From positions 62,001 to 126,000 of the forward strand of contig JACGCK010000054.1 in NCBI GenBank assembly GCA_014925825.1: 64,000 nt of DNA, written 5' to 3'. Positions 46,722-58,056 of this stretch are shown here, one piece after another (the first letter of the stretch is position 1; the number at the start of each line of letters is the position of its first letter). Below the pieces are notes generated by a model, which saw only the letters and a program-made list of their open reading frames with translations, was not told where the DNA came from and ran no database searches. The translations under genes and the position numbers were made by a program. Source of the stretch: Pholiota molesta (taxonomy: Eukaryota; Basidiomycota; Agaricomycetes; Agaricales; Strophariaceae).

Positions 46722-49700
46722 ATGACTGCCCTTGACGAGCAGTCTCCGACGCCGGAGGGCGTCGCAACCCCCTCGATACCCTCAGCAGACCCTTTCAAGA
46801 ACCATCTCATTGCTCTACTTTCAATCTATGAGCTCGCGCCATTCCCGGGGGGCCCAATCCCCAAGTACGAAGGGCCGTCTGACTGGCAGACAGAGACCAT
46901 CCTGCGCTCCCTCTCAGCGGTCGCTCGTCGGATGTTGGCCGCGGAGGCGGTAGCAACAGAGTATAAGCAGGCCCGAAGCCAGCTGGTGCGATCTCGCTTC
47001 ATCTCTATTTTCAACTTGGCTAATTTTCTAGTACATCAGGGCAAAGATGAGGTTCTCCAGAACGAGAAGGAACTCTACGACGAGGAGGAGTCCGATGAGG
47101 GATCCGAGAACGTCACTCCAAACAGCCACCTCCTGCTGCCACCAATGAAGCAGCGCGCACCAACAAGGGACACAATGGCGTAGGAATGACTATTTCTCTC
47201 GATGGCCTCCAGTCATCGATTGATCCATCTAAGGTATTTACGCAGGCCTATGGAAACATGAAGGCCCAACTGCTCTCACAGGCTACTCATGGCGGACTCA
47301 CCAACGGCTACAACTCGGCTCCCCGACGGCGCATGCACACTGCCCTACTTGCGGACACTCTATCTCGGACCCCCTCCTTCTTTCTGGAAACACTTTCGGC
47401 TCGGATATATCACCTCCCAACTCAAGCCCCCTCGTTGTACCCATGGGACCACTCGCAGCTGCTGCATTCGAAAGCGGCATGAGTGCCGTGGAGGAACTCA
47501 AACTTCTCAAGGCCCAAGTTCAGGACGTCGCCCGTGTGTGCAATGCCGTTGCACGAGGCGATCTGAGCCAGAAGATCACCGTTCCTGTTCAAGGTGTGGT
47601 CATGGTACAGCTCAAGGACGTTATTAATACTATGGTTTGTGGCCTCTGGCATTTAACCTTGGCAGCATTCTTTAACTTTTTTCTTTTCAAATGTACAGGT
47701 GGACAAGCTCGGACAATTCGCAAAGGAGGTCACTCGTGTGTCCCAGGAAGTCGGCACGGAAGGGTATGTGTTCACTCTCTTTCTCTACATTCGGTTGCTA
47801 TGCTTTCTGCCCATTCTCGTATTTTGCTGTGCTTATCGTGGAGACATCTTGGAGTAATCAACACGTTGATGCTCCACTCTACCCGAATCCCGATAGCCTT
47901 GCTCTTCCGTCCCAATATGGGCAATGCTATTAGTATTTGTTCTCCGCTTTCCTCACACCAGTAATCCGTCCCCGCACCGTCATCTCTATTGCACATTTTG
48001 GATCCGGCTATGATTGCGCAGTGCTGACGATTTTTACTTGATTTTTTCTTCTGTATATAGAAACTTGGCGGCCAGGCGCTTGTTTTGGATGTGGAAGGTA
48101 CATGGCGCGAACTCACTGGTGTTGTCAACAAATGGCAGCAAATTTGACATCGCAGGTTAGTCTGACGAACCTTCTTTTATCTTTCACTTTCTATCCATCT
48201 CTTCTTATACTTACTCACTTATCGATGTAGGTGCGCTCTATCGCCCTGGTCACGAAAGCGGTGGCATTGGGGGATCTGAGTAAACAAATCGAAGTCGATG
48301 CCCGAGGCGAAATTCTAGATTTGAAGAATACGGTCAATGGAATGGTGGTTCGGTATGGCCCTTTTCTTTTTCCATCATACCCGAATCCGAATTGACTTTA
48401 ATCTTTTGGGCAATACGCTTAGGTTACGGGCACTAGCAGCGGAAGTCACACGGGTCACGTTGGAAGTGGGAAGTCAAGGGAAATTGGGAGGACAAGCACA
48501 CGTACCGGATGTGGAGGGAGTCTGGCTAAATTTGGTTCGGAATGTATGTCCTTTCTCGACTTTCTCGTCATCAGTTTGTCCTCATCGCCATGCGCCTAGG
48601 TCAATCGGATGTGTTCTTCGTTGACGGATCAGGTGCGGTCCATCGCAGTCGTCACCACTGCCGTTGCGCGAGGAGACTTGACGCAGAAGATCGAAATCTC
48701 CGTCGAGGGCGAGATGTCGACATTGAAAGGTTAGACAGACTCTTCTCCTCCCAGGGCGGATTGGCTGACATCCTCTGTCTATAACATCCAAATAGGAACC
48801 GTCAATTCCATGGTGGATCAGTTGTCGGCATTTGCATCAGAGGTCACTCGAGTGGCTTTGGAGGTCGGGACACAGGGCATCCTGGGCGGTCAGGCGCGGG
48901 TCGAGGGTGTGCAGGGCACCTGGGCAGATCTGACGCGCAACGTAAACGTACGTCATGGCCTGCGCTATTTTCTGCGTCCTGGGGTTCGCTGGCGGGGTGC
49001 CACGATGCTCACGCTCGTCTACTTTTAGAAAATGGCCTCGAACCTGACGGACCAGGTGCGCTCGATCTCCGAGGTCACCAAGGCCGTCGCGCTGGGCGAT
49101 CTCGGCAAGCTCGTCAACGTCGATGTGCAGGGCGAGATGCTGGACCTGAAGATGACCGTCAACTCCATGGTGGAGCAGTTGAGCACGCTGGCGAACGAGG
49201 TCACGCGTGTGAGTTTGGAGGTCGGCACGGAGGGTATCCTGGGCGGCCAGGCGTTCGTCCCCGATGTCCAGGGCATGTGGAAGGTGCGTTCGAGACGAGC
49301 TGAGGGAAGAGAGAATGCTGATGCTGATGCCTGATACTTCCTTTTCAGGTCCTCACGGATAATGTCAACTTGATGGCCATGAATTTGACGAACCAGGTGC
49401 GCTCCATCGCGCAGGTGACCAAGGCCGTCGCAGGCGGCGACTTGACCAAGAAGATCGAGGTCGACGTGCGCGGAGAAATTCTGGAGCTGAAGGAAACAGT
49501 CAACGGTATGACGGAGAGTTTGAGTGTGTTCGCCGATGAGGTCACTCGCGTCGCGAGGGAGGTCGGAACGGAAGGTCGGTTGGGTGGTCAAGCCCGTGTA
49601 ACGAATGTTGGTGGTACTGGAAGGATTTGACGGATAATGTCAATGTTATGGCCAACAACGTACGTCCTCCTGTCCTTATTTATCTAGAGCTCCTTTCTCA

Positions 49701-52390
49701 CTTCTGTTTCGTGCTTAGTTGACACTGCAAGTGCGGACCATCGCCGTCGCACTGTAGTATCTCTGCGATTAGTGTTACGTCCAGTGTTGACACGTTCTGC
49801 AGACTGCTGTCGCTCGTGGAGATTTGACGCAGAAGATTGTGGTGTATCCGTTTCTGGAGAGATGTTGAGTTTGGTCAACACCATCAACGACATGATTGAC
49901 CAGTTGGCTATATTCGCTGCTGAGGTCAAGAAGGTCGCTCGCGAAGTCGGAACGGAAGGCAAGCTTGGTGTCCAAGCTGAAGTCGGCAATGTCCAGGGTA
50001 TTGGCAGGAGATTACGTGCGTCACTACACGCGTTCAAACAACCATAGGTCGTCGCTAACCTATGCAACCACTTTTCATCGTGTAGGTTGTCTGTCAACAC
50101 GATGGCCGGCAATTTGACGACACAAGTGCGAGGCTTTGCGCAGATCTCGGCGGCAGCCATGGACGGCGATTTCACCAGCTTCATCACTGTCGAAGCGAGC
50201 GGAGAAATGGACTCGTTGAAGACCCAGATCAACCAGATGGTGTTCAACTTGCGCGACAGTATTCAGAAGAACACAGCGGCAGGGAGGCAGCTGAATTGGC
50301 CAACAGGAGTAAGAGTGATTCTTGGCTAACATGTCGCATGAGATCAGGCAAGTGGTTGTCAGCTATACGAGTGATGGGTAATCTAATGAGGAACATGAAT
50401 CTTTAGGACGCCAATGAACGGAATCATCGGAATGACGGAGTTGACCTCGACAGCGACCTGAACCGATCGCAGAGGGAGAGCTTGCTGCTTGTTCACAGTT
50501 TGGCAAGGTCGCTTCTCTTGATTATCGATGATATCTTGGATATTTCCAAGAGTGAGTGTTCATGCATCGCCTTCTTGATAACTCCATACTAACGTGCCAA
50601 TGAAGTTGAGGCTGGACGCATGACGATGGAAGCTGTGTCATACTCCTCCGCCAGACAGTCTTCGGTATCCTCAAGACGCTCGTTGTCCGTGCTTCGCAGA
50701 ACAACTTGGACCTCACCTACGACGTCGAGCCCGACATCCCTGATCAGCTCATTGGTGACTCGCTGCGTCTGCGCCAGGTCATCACCAACCTTGTGGGTAA
50801 CGCGATCAAGTTCACTCCTTCGAAGGCTTCTCGCAAGGGTCACGTTGCGCTCAGCACTCGCTTGCTCGCCTTGGATGACCAGAGCGTTACCCTGGAATTC
50901 TGCGTCACTGATACTGGTATCGGTATTGCCAAAGACAAACTGAACCTGATTTTCGACACGTTCTGCCAAGCCGATGGCTCAACGACACGAGTATGTGTTT
51001 TGGTTGCAGTTTCTTATCTTTTCTAATCAAAATGGCTCCACTTCACTAGGAATACGGTGGTACTGGTCTAGGACTTTCCATCTCCAAGAGGCTTGTGTCG
51101 CTGATGCAAGGTAATATGTGGGTGGAAAGTGAGGTGTCAAAAGGCAGCAGGTTCTTCTTCACATCACCTCTCAGATCAGCCATTCTACGATCGAGGCGAC
51201 ACTCAGCAAGATGGCGCCGTTTGCGAAGCGCACTATCCTGTTTGTGGACACTCTGTACGATACCACTGGCGTCGTCGATCGCATCAAGGAGTTGGGTCTT
51301 AGGCCTACGTTGTTCATGAGGTATCGGAAGTAGCTGACAAGGAGAAGTGTCCTCATATTGATACCATTATTGTGGATTCATTGACGGTGGTATGGTTCTT
51401 TTCATTCACAAATCCGATGCGGAAGTCTAACGTGCATCATGACTTTTTAGACTGATTGTATAAGAGAGTTCGAACATCTCCGATACATCCAATTGTCCTT
51501 CTCGCTCCTTCGCTGCCGCAATTGAATTGTAAGCTATATCTATTGCACGTTCAACGCTATGGCACTAATTTTTAGCCCTCTTTACAGTGAAATGGTGCTT
51601 GGACAAGAGCATCAGCTCACAAGTAACAACTCCTGTCACCGCCCAGGATCTTTCCGCCGCTCTCATTTCCGCCCTCGAGTCCAACACCGTTAGCCCAGTA
51701 TCCGCCCCCAACGACGTCACCTTCGACATCTTGCTCGCCGAAGATAACTTGGTCAACCAGAAGCTGGCTGTGAAGATCCTCGAGAAATATGGGCATACTG
51801 TGGAGATTGCGGAGAATGGAAGCTTGGCAGTGGACGCCTTCAAGGCGAGGGTGTCTCAAGGAAAGCCCTTCGATATCATCCTTGTGAGTTGTTTATCTCC
51901 CATTTCATTGATGGGCCCCTTCCTGATGAAGCTTCTTTTCGCAAGATGGATGTGTCTATGCCATTTATGGGTGGTATGGAGGCCACAGAGTTGATTCGGT
52001 CGTATGAAATGCACAAGGGCCTTACACCAACGCCCATCATCGCCTTGACGGCTCATGCTAGTGAGTGAAAAAAGGACCTAATCAGATCAACGCATTCGCT
52101 AACTGTGAGATTAGTGATCGGTGACAGAGAACGATGCTTGCAAGCGGGAATGGTAAGTTTTCCTATGTATTTAAGTTGCATATACTCATATAATGATTCA
52201 TTTTAAGGACGATCACATCACCAGTTCGTAACGTCTCATCTTATTATCGATTACATTCTTATACTTCAACAGAACCCTCCGCCGTGGAGATCTATTGAAC
52301 GCTATCAACAAGCTAGCTGGAGAACGCGGTGTTCAAAAGATCCACAATTTCCTCCGCCGACCTCATCCAATCACCCAGACGTACTCTTAG
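46722..52390 (+). CDS. NIK1: Group III hybrid histidine kinase with HAMP repeats (Nik1/Os-1 type)
   Basis: Multi-exon cytosolic osmosensor kinase. Seven HAMP-type units run from about 47480 to 50270, each with a core like [22 protein letters not shown] and a linker like EVTRVxxEVGTEGxLGGQAxVxxVxGTW. The phosphoacceptor H-box [17 protein letters not shown] is at about 50335-50445. N, G1 and G2 motifs follow ([34 protein letters not shown]). The C-terminal receiver has the acidic pair in [10 protein letters not shown], the acceptor Asp in [11 protein letters not shown] (about 51945-51975) and ALTAHAM. In fungi this kinase feeds the Ypd1-HOG pathway and is the target of fludioxonil-type fungicides. 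At least a dozen single-base losses break the frame (for example near 47121, 47323, 48131, 49618, 49843, 50001, 50283, 50320, 50445, 50645, 51163, 51305, 52277), while motifs and splice sites are intact. Intron 50348-50406 is GC-AG. Confidence 0.9.
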
Positions 52391-52949
52391 ATGTTCTCGA
52401 CAGGGTCGTCCGTTCGTCATCCATTAATATGTTCTCGATACCCCTTTTCATTTTAACCCTCCCATCATAGGCCTAAGGTCTTTCTCTGCTTTTCAATCTC
52501 ACCATGTTACGTTCGCCTCGCTACCTTTTTTGCAACTTATGCTTTCTTTCTATCGTTGTCAAAGTCCATGCCTCGGTTTTATTCCCCAATTGTGCAAAAT
52601 AGCCAAATTCTCATGACCTCATCTGTACTTGTAAAAACTTGCCATTTATCTAGTTATTTAGCTGCTACGCGGTGTAATTGACTCCACCAATCGCAATCAT
52701 CCGAAATGCTGCAACAACGACGGTATTGAACAGCACTGTGATTCTCATCGGCATTCATGCCGGTGGACTTGTCATTGAGTAATTTACTATTTCGGTAACG
52801 ACAAGGTCATGACTCCGAGTCCTGTAACTACACTTGACCATTATCGCATACCTTTTTCAGTCTAAAGCACTATCAGGGTTCACAACTGCAGCCACCTCAT
52901 AGATTCGGGTCTTATCGATCATTTTTTTGCAACTACAAACGCAGAAGAA
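52391..52949. other. Intergenic
   Basis: It follows the histidine kinase stop and precedes the ATL gene. It holds the kinase 3' UTR and the ATL promoter. Nothing specific is recognised. Confidence 0.4.
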
Positions 52950-53473
52950 ATGGATAGCGCCGAATTTCATGCAGCAGTGAGCCCTTTCCCCCCAGTGGAT
53001 TCTTTTTTCATTTCTGAGTTAGGCTTTCACGAGGTTTATGATCTCGTTCGCCTCATTCCACCATGTCGGGTAACGAGTTATGGTCCGTACCGATTCTCTT
53101 TCACACATTGGGATACTGTATAATGTTCTGCCTTAGGACATATTGCAAAATTAGCTGGGATGCCCAACCATTCACGCCATGTTGGTCAAGGTGAATAAGA
53201 TAATGCTTCTCATTGGTCTTTCAATACCAATACGAATCTACTGCTCTACGTTTTAGCCCTTAAATTCCTCCCACCGAATACCAATCCACCTATTCCATGG
53301 CATCGGGTTATCGGAGCCTCTGGAACCATCTCGTCCGGGGGCCAGGTACGGATGGCGCTCAGCGACAAAGAGATGCACTCGTTGCTGAGGGCGTCGACGT
53401 CACAACTGGTCGTACTGGCGAACTGCGTGTGGACTTCGGACAATATGGATGGTTCCTTCCATTGACGCAATGA
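52950..53473 (+). CDS. atl1: Alkyltransferase-like (ATL) DNA repair protein
   Basis: Four exons: 52950-52976, 53034-53082, 53137-53190 and 53257-53473. They encode about 115 residues if one lost base near 53340 (in the G/C run before GTDGAQRQRDAL) is allowed for. The protein matches the C-terminal domain of O6-methylguanine-DNA methyltransferase: IPPCRVTSYGHIAKLAG, HSRHVGQALKFLPPN, IPWHRVIGASGTISS and GVDVTTGRTGELRVDFG. The alkyl-acceptor cysteine of the PCHR motif is replaced by Trp (PWHR, about residue 58), the diagnostic change of ATL proteins. These bind O6-alkylguanine without repairing it and recruit nucleotide excision repair, as S. pombe Atl1 does. Nuclear location is expected. Confidence 0.9.
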
Positions 53474-54047
53474 GAGTTCAGCATCCTCAAAACCAACAAC
53501 GGCGAGAGAGCGCTGAAGAAGAAAGAAAGAAGAATCGGAGCTTGATGCATGACGATTGATTTTGCACCACGCAAACTGTATTCCTAGGCCGAAATATCTC
53601 ACATTATTCTTCTCAATTGAAAAAGGCGCGTCGGATCACGACTCCGCACAGGATTTCTCTCTTCTTTCCAGATCTGTCAAATGTAGTACTGAACGTTGCC
53701 AAATAGAATCCCAGCGGCTGCCTGCCTGAAGTCTGCAACCAATCCTAGCCAGCGAAACTCGAGACCGATCACAATCATGATGTTTATCCTCTCCGTTCTC
53801 CTTGGCTGCATCTAGCCAGCCATTTGAGCCTGAAGTGCTCGTATGTTTTGAATGACCCCAGATTTCTACTCAATAAAGTACCTTGATGGAGGCTGTAAAT
53901 CGCCGGGCATTAAAAGTTGCTCCAAATGTGGACGTGAGGACATTGAGCTGGAAAGTATAAAGTACATGCAGGATGGATCAGGTCCTCAACCCATCAGCCC
54001 CTGTCGACTCGTTTTTGAGTCGATATATAATCATTACAGTCACTAAA
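53474..54047. other. Intergenic with TATA-like element
   Basis: Between ATL and the secreted-protein gene. A TATA-like gatatataatc lies at about 54021, some 27 bp before the ATG at 54048. It is either the core promoter or too close to the start codon for a usual fungal 5' UTR. Confidence 0.35.
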
Positions 54048-54708
54048 ATGAAGAGCATTCTCTCCAAAGCCTGCTATGCCATCCTCGCCACCATCGCCAC
54101 CCTTCCACATTGACCTGGTCGCTTACGATCCCCAATGCGGACACGCCAGTATTCTACCTCGTCTCGAGTAGCACATCCTCTTCAAATCTTTTGGTAAGTA
54201 AAGTCCATGCTCTTATACATTTCGCAACTGCCTTCTCATCGGTCTTCCAGCCTCTCAGAATGAACTCCGCAGGTTTTGGTTCTGCCTCTCTTCTCGGAAG
54301 TGGCCCGCCGCCCAATTCTACTTCTACCAAGGCCAACTCACGGTTTACGACCCAAATGGAAACATCTTTCCATATAGACCTTTGATAAATTCGGCTCAAA
54401 TTTCGACCGGCTGTGAGACCTTCGGCGCGTTAGTCTTCGTGCAAGGCTCGAGCACCAACAAATGCGCGAGGTCTGCCTCATTCCAGATTCATCCAATGGC
54501 CAGAACAGCCAGCTCGGTGCCGAATTGGTCTTTAATTTTGTCGGCGGATTTTACTCCTGTAATAGTGGGCAAGAGGTTAGTAACTTGATTCCTATGTCTG
54601 CCTGAGGTGATGGCTGATGCGCTTTTATAGGTTTGGTACAAGATCAATTCCAGCGACGGACCTACTGGATGTGACGCTATTCATCTCTGGACTGTTCCGG
54701 TGGCTTAA
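54048..54708 (+). CDS. Small secreted protein, frame broken by single-base losses
   Basis: The start MKSILSKACYAILATIATL is a signal peptide. Three exons are indicated by introns after SSTSSSNLL (GTAAGT, ends near 54250) and after CNSGQE (GTTAGT, ends near 54630). Conserved-looking segments are LTWSLTIPNADTPVFYLVSS, RMNSAGFGSASLLGSG, FYFYQGQLTVYDPNGNIFPY, STGCETFGALVFVQGSST, VFNFVGGFYSCNSGQE and a C-terminal VWYKINSSDGPTGCDAIHLW. Several cysteines suggest disulfides and an extracellular location. The frame changes near 54109, 54310 and 54490 each need one extra base, and the intact length would be about 175 residues. The family is uncharacterised to my knowledge. Confidence 0.7.
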
Positions 54709-55125
54709 CCGATTACTTACAGTGCTGGCAGCTGGACTACAATTTTTTTCCTTCTTTAACATACCTCGGACTCATGGACATATCGTTCTCAATTCGTGAA
54801 TCGTCAACCGTTATGCGGACCAACAAAGTTCATCAGTTTAGATGACACCTTCGAAAATTCTTCACATTTAAATAATAATACGATGGCAAAAATGTAATAT
54901 TGAAATGCTAAGCGCCCAACAAGATCCAATCGTTACGGCGCTTAATTTGAGACACGCCGGCTTTTGCTAGCATCAATTTCTAGTTGGTGCAGGTTAGTGC
55001 GCCCATAAACTTGAAAATCATACTGTTCAATTATTAAATATAAATTACACTTCTCCGATTTATCGCTATTCAAAGAGCGCAGCCCAAAATACAGTAAGAA
55101 AATATGAGTCCAAATCTAAATATGA
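54709..55125. other. Convergent intergenic region
   Basis: AT-rich sequence between the secreted-protein stop (plus) and the BRF1 stop (minus). No gene recognised. Confidence 0.4.
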
Positions 55126-57449
55126 TTACACTTCTTGTTCATAAGCATCTTCCCATCCAATATCGTCGTCCTTGTCATCGTCACTACCTTCGTCGATTTC
55201 TCCCTCTGCGTCCATGTCATCCAAAGCCAAACCATTCTTACGTGGTTTTGCGGGCTCAGAAGCGGCTTCAAAGCCACCGTTCCAGACTCCTCCTCGACAA
55301 TGACGCCAAGAGTGCTTCACCATCGCTCTTGTCGTCGTCCATGCCTATGGTATACAATTGGCTTCGTCTTTATCGTCGTCTCCCTTTGTTGATGGCAACC
55401 CGCCACTGTCAACGAAGAGATCCTTGAGGGCATCGTAATTTATGCGCTTGCTGTATTTTGGATTTTTCTTGATAAGATTCCGTACGGATTCGGCAGCAGT
55501 GTCTCCAGCGGCAGTCGATGAATCCCTTGGTTTGTTGTTCGTTTTCCGACGCTGAAGGGAGGGAACAGAATATTAATAAGATGAGTGATGCAGGAAAAAA
55601 TCACGGGAAAAAGAAATCGAATTTTAGAAAAATGATAAAAAAAGTGGCTTGGTCGAGAGACGAACCTTCTTGCTCTTGGATGTTGATGACGCATCTTGAT
55701 CACCTTTGGCTAAAGCGAAGAAACCAGTTCAGCAAAACCGTTCACTTGCAAAGTGAAAGCACAGAAATGATACTACAATAGTGTAGAACTCACCGGCAAT
55801 AGCTTCCAAGTAATCTTTGTTGAGCTCAACCCAGACGCGTTCTTTAATTCTTACTTCGTCTTCAGACAGTATGAAGCGGTCTAGTTCTTCTTCATTCAGC
55901 CCCATGAGATCATCTACGACTTCAATTTGAGCTAGGCGACGCTGTTCAGCCTCATCCAATGCTTCTGCAAGCATCGGCCCTGAGTACCGTGCAGGAATGT
56001 CGAAACCTCTTCCGCGAGCACTTCAGATACTGTTTCGTCGACTATATTCATGGGCGGTGGTGTAAGACTGGGTGTTGATATTGAGGAATAAGGGGCGCTG
56101 GGAAGGAGTTAATATCGAAGGCATCGATTGTTCAAGAAGGGCGGGGTCTATGTTGCTGTTGTCGTCTTGTGGAGGTTGTGGGATTTCGATAGCGTCGCCG
56201 AGAATACTGTCGCTCAGGATGGATGGATCAAGCGGTTGGCGTGGTGGAGGTTTTGCTGGTGAATGAGAAATCCCTTCTCCTTCTTCCTCATCGGTGTCAT
56301 CCCCCCGTTTCCGCTTTCCCTTCCGCTTTTTACTTTTCACTTTCGCCTTTCCTTTCCCGAAGTCCACCTCGGTACCAGCCTCAGCCTGTTCTGCAGCGAG
56401 TCTCTCCGCCTCTTCCTTTTCTTTCCCTTTGGTGAAAGCGGGTGGGTCCATCTCTTCGTCGAGCCAGACATTGCGAAAGTCGGCAAGCGTCAGTGCACCA
56501 CTCGGGGTCGCCTTGAACTCATCAAGTCGCTTTTTAGTGTGGTATCGGCGATTTTGACGACTTGTACAATCTCTTCGATTGATCTGCGGAAATTATTCAT
56601 GCGGGCCGCTAGGAGGAGGGCGGCTCCGCAAATGCCTGCTGGTCGGCGGCCCCGAGTCATCCAGTCACGATCGAAACGCTGGACCAGCCGCACAGCATCT
56701 GTGGCGACTTTATGTGTCTCATCGCCGAATTCGAGGAGGGCAGCGAAACGAGAGATATAATGAGATGGGTCGACGAGGGGGAGGCGTAAATTAGTGTTTG
56801 TACAAGCTGGAGATATGTGTGGCCGAGCTCGAACACATTGACCTGCAAAGATCGGAAAAGTCAATAAGCATGTAGTTCCGCGTCTCTTTCTGTCGACAGG
56901 CAACGTAGAGGCAGACGGCAACGACGTTCATGCTTTTCCGGCCTTTTGTGAACTTGTGTTCGACGGCGAGTGTGTATAGTCGCGTTGCGGCAAGACATAC
57001 GACTTCTGATAGGCGTAAAACGTTCGCTATGCTTTGAATTTTCTTGCTGCTATTGAACAGTTAGTTAGCGCTAAAAGGGATGCAATGGGCCGCACCATTA
57101 GCAATCGTTTGCTCCCTCGATTCGTTACTCCCTCGATTCCCATATGGTCCACTCATTCTTGCATGCGCTTTATAATCTGTCAATGCTGTAAATATCATGA
57201 ATGTGAATAAACTCACTAGCACCCTGTCCAACGAACGAGCCTTGCACCATGGCGCACCATTGGACGTCTCACCGAAAGCGACTTCATTCACAATGGTGTT
57301 TTCCTCAACGACCGTGCCACACTTTACGCAGAAACCGTTTCCTGCCGCCTGGTCATATTCAATGACGGTTCCTCCACAATCCGTACATACGGCCTGCAAA
57401 AATAGGAAATTAGAGAAGTCGCAATAAAGCCTAAGCAACGAGATACCAT
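55126..57449 (-). CDS. BRF1: Transcription factor IIIB subunit Brf1
   Basis: A multi-exon gene. The N-terminus, MAVCTDCGGTVIEYDQAAGN then GFCVKCGTVVEENTIV, is a TFIIB-type zinc ribbon (two CxxC pairs). Two cyclin-like repeats follow: MNVVAVCLYVACRQKETRN, LIDFSDLCQ, LGHTYLQLVQ, DPSHYISRFAALLEFGDE, MTRGRRPAGICGAALLLAAR. A Lys-rich linker (KVKSKKRKGKRKRGDD) leads to the Brf1-specific C-terminal block (NIVDETVSEVLAEEVSTFLH, LNEEELDRFILSEDEVRIKE, VELNKDYLEAIA) and an acidic end. Brf1 brings TBP and RNA polymerase III to tRNA and 5S promoters. The start is uncertain because the donor directly follows ATG. Single bases seem lost near 56535 (A-run), 56080 and 55980. Confidence 0.92.
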
Positions 57450-58056
57450 AGAATGTCCGGTTGTGTTGACTAAAAAAAAGCTAGGATTCGAGATCAGATG
57501 AATACAGGATTCGCTACATCAGCAACTCACAATGAAAGCAATAAAGATAAGCGAACTGTAGAAAGTGTTTCCTTGTCGGGGGAAAGGAATGAAGACCCGT
57601 TACATGTCGTCACAGGCATCACAGGCATCTTATCGATCGCGTGACTCGCGGCACATTCCGGCCCGTTGATTTAAGGGGCCACTGCCATCCTTTCGCCCTC
57701 CCTTAATCTTCAAAATCCTCCATGAATATCCGAGTTAATGAAATTACTGGTAGTACTAGTATTAGTAATGAAGGATATATACAAAAATTGGCGGAAGGGT
57801 CAAAGATGAGTGATTCTAATCTATTCGCGCGGAAAGTATATGGCAATGTAAAGTATATGGTACATGATAAATAAGGCAGCGAAAAGGTCAGTCAGTTGTC
57901 CGTGTGTCAACAGCATTACAGTAAGTACAACATTAAGTATCTAAGTATAACAGGGACACTAACTAATGAAATGATATGGCCGATATGTGAGTATAAGTAT
58001 ACTGGAATGCTTTCCTCGATAGGAAACTCGGAAAATCGTGAATTAGATCAGGCCGC
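57450..58056. other. Intergenic
   Basis: Upstream of BRF1 and downstream of the HMG-box gene, both minus strand. Short AT-rich frames only. Confidence 0.4.

Noticed and set aside
46722..52390. Programmed ribosomal frameshifting in the kinase
   Set aside because: Too many sites, no slippery heptamers or common context, and all shifts are in the same direction, which fits missing bases better.
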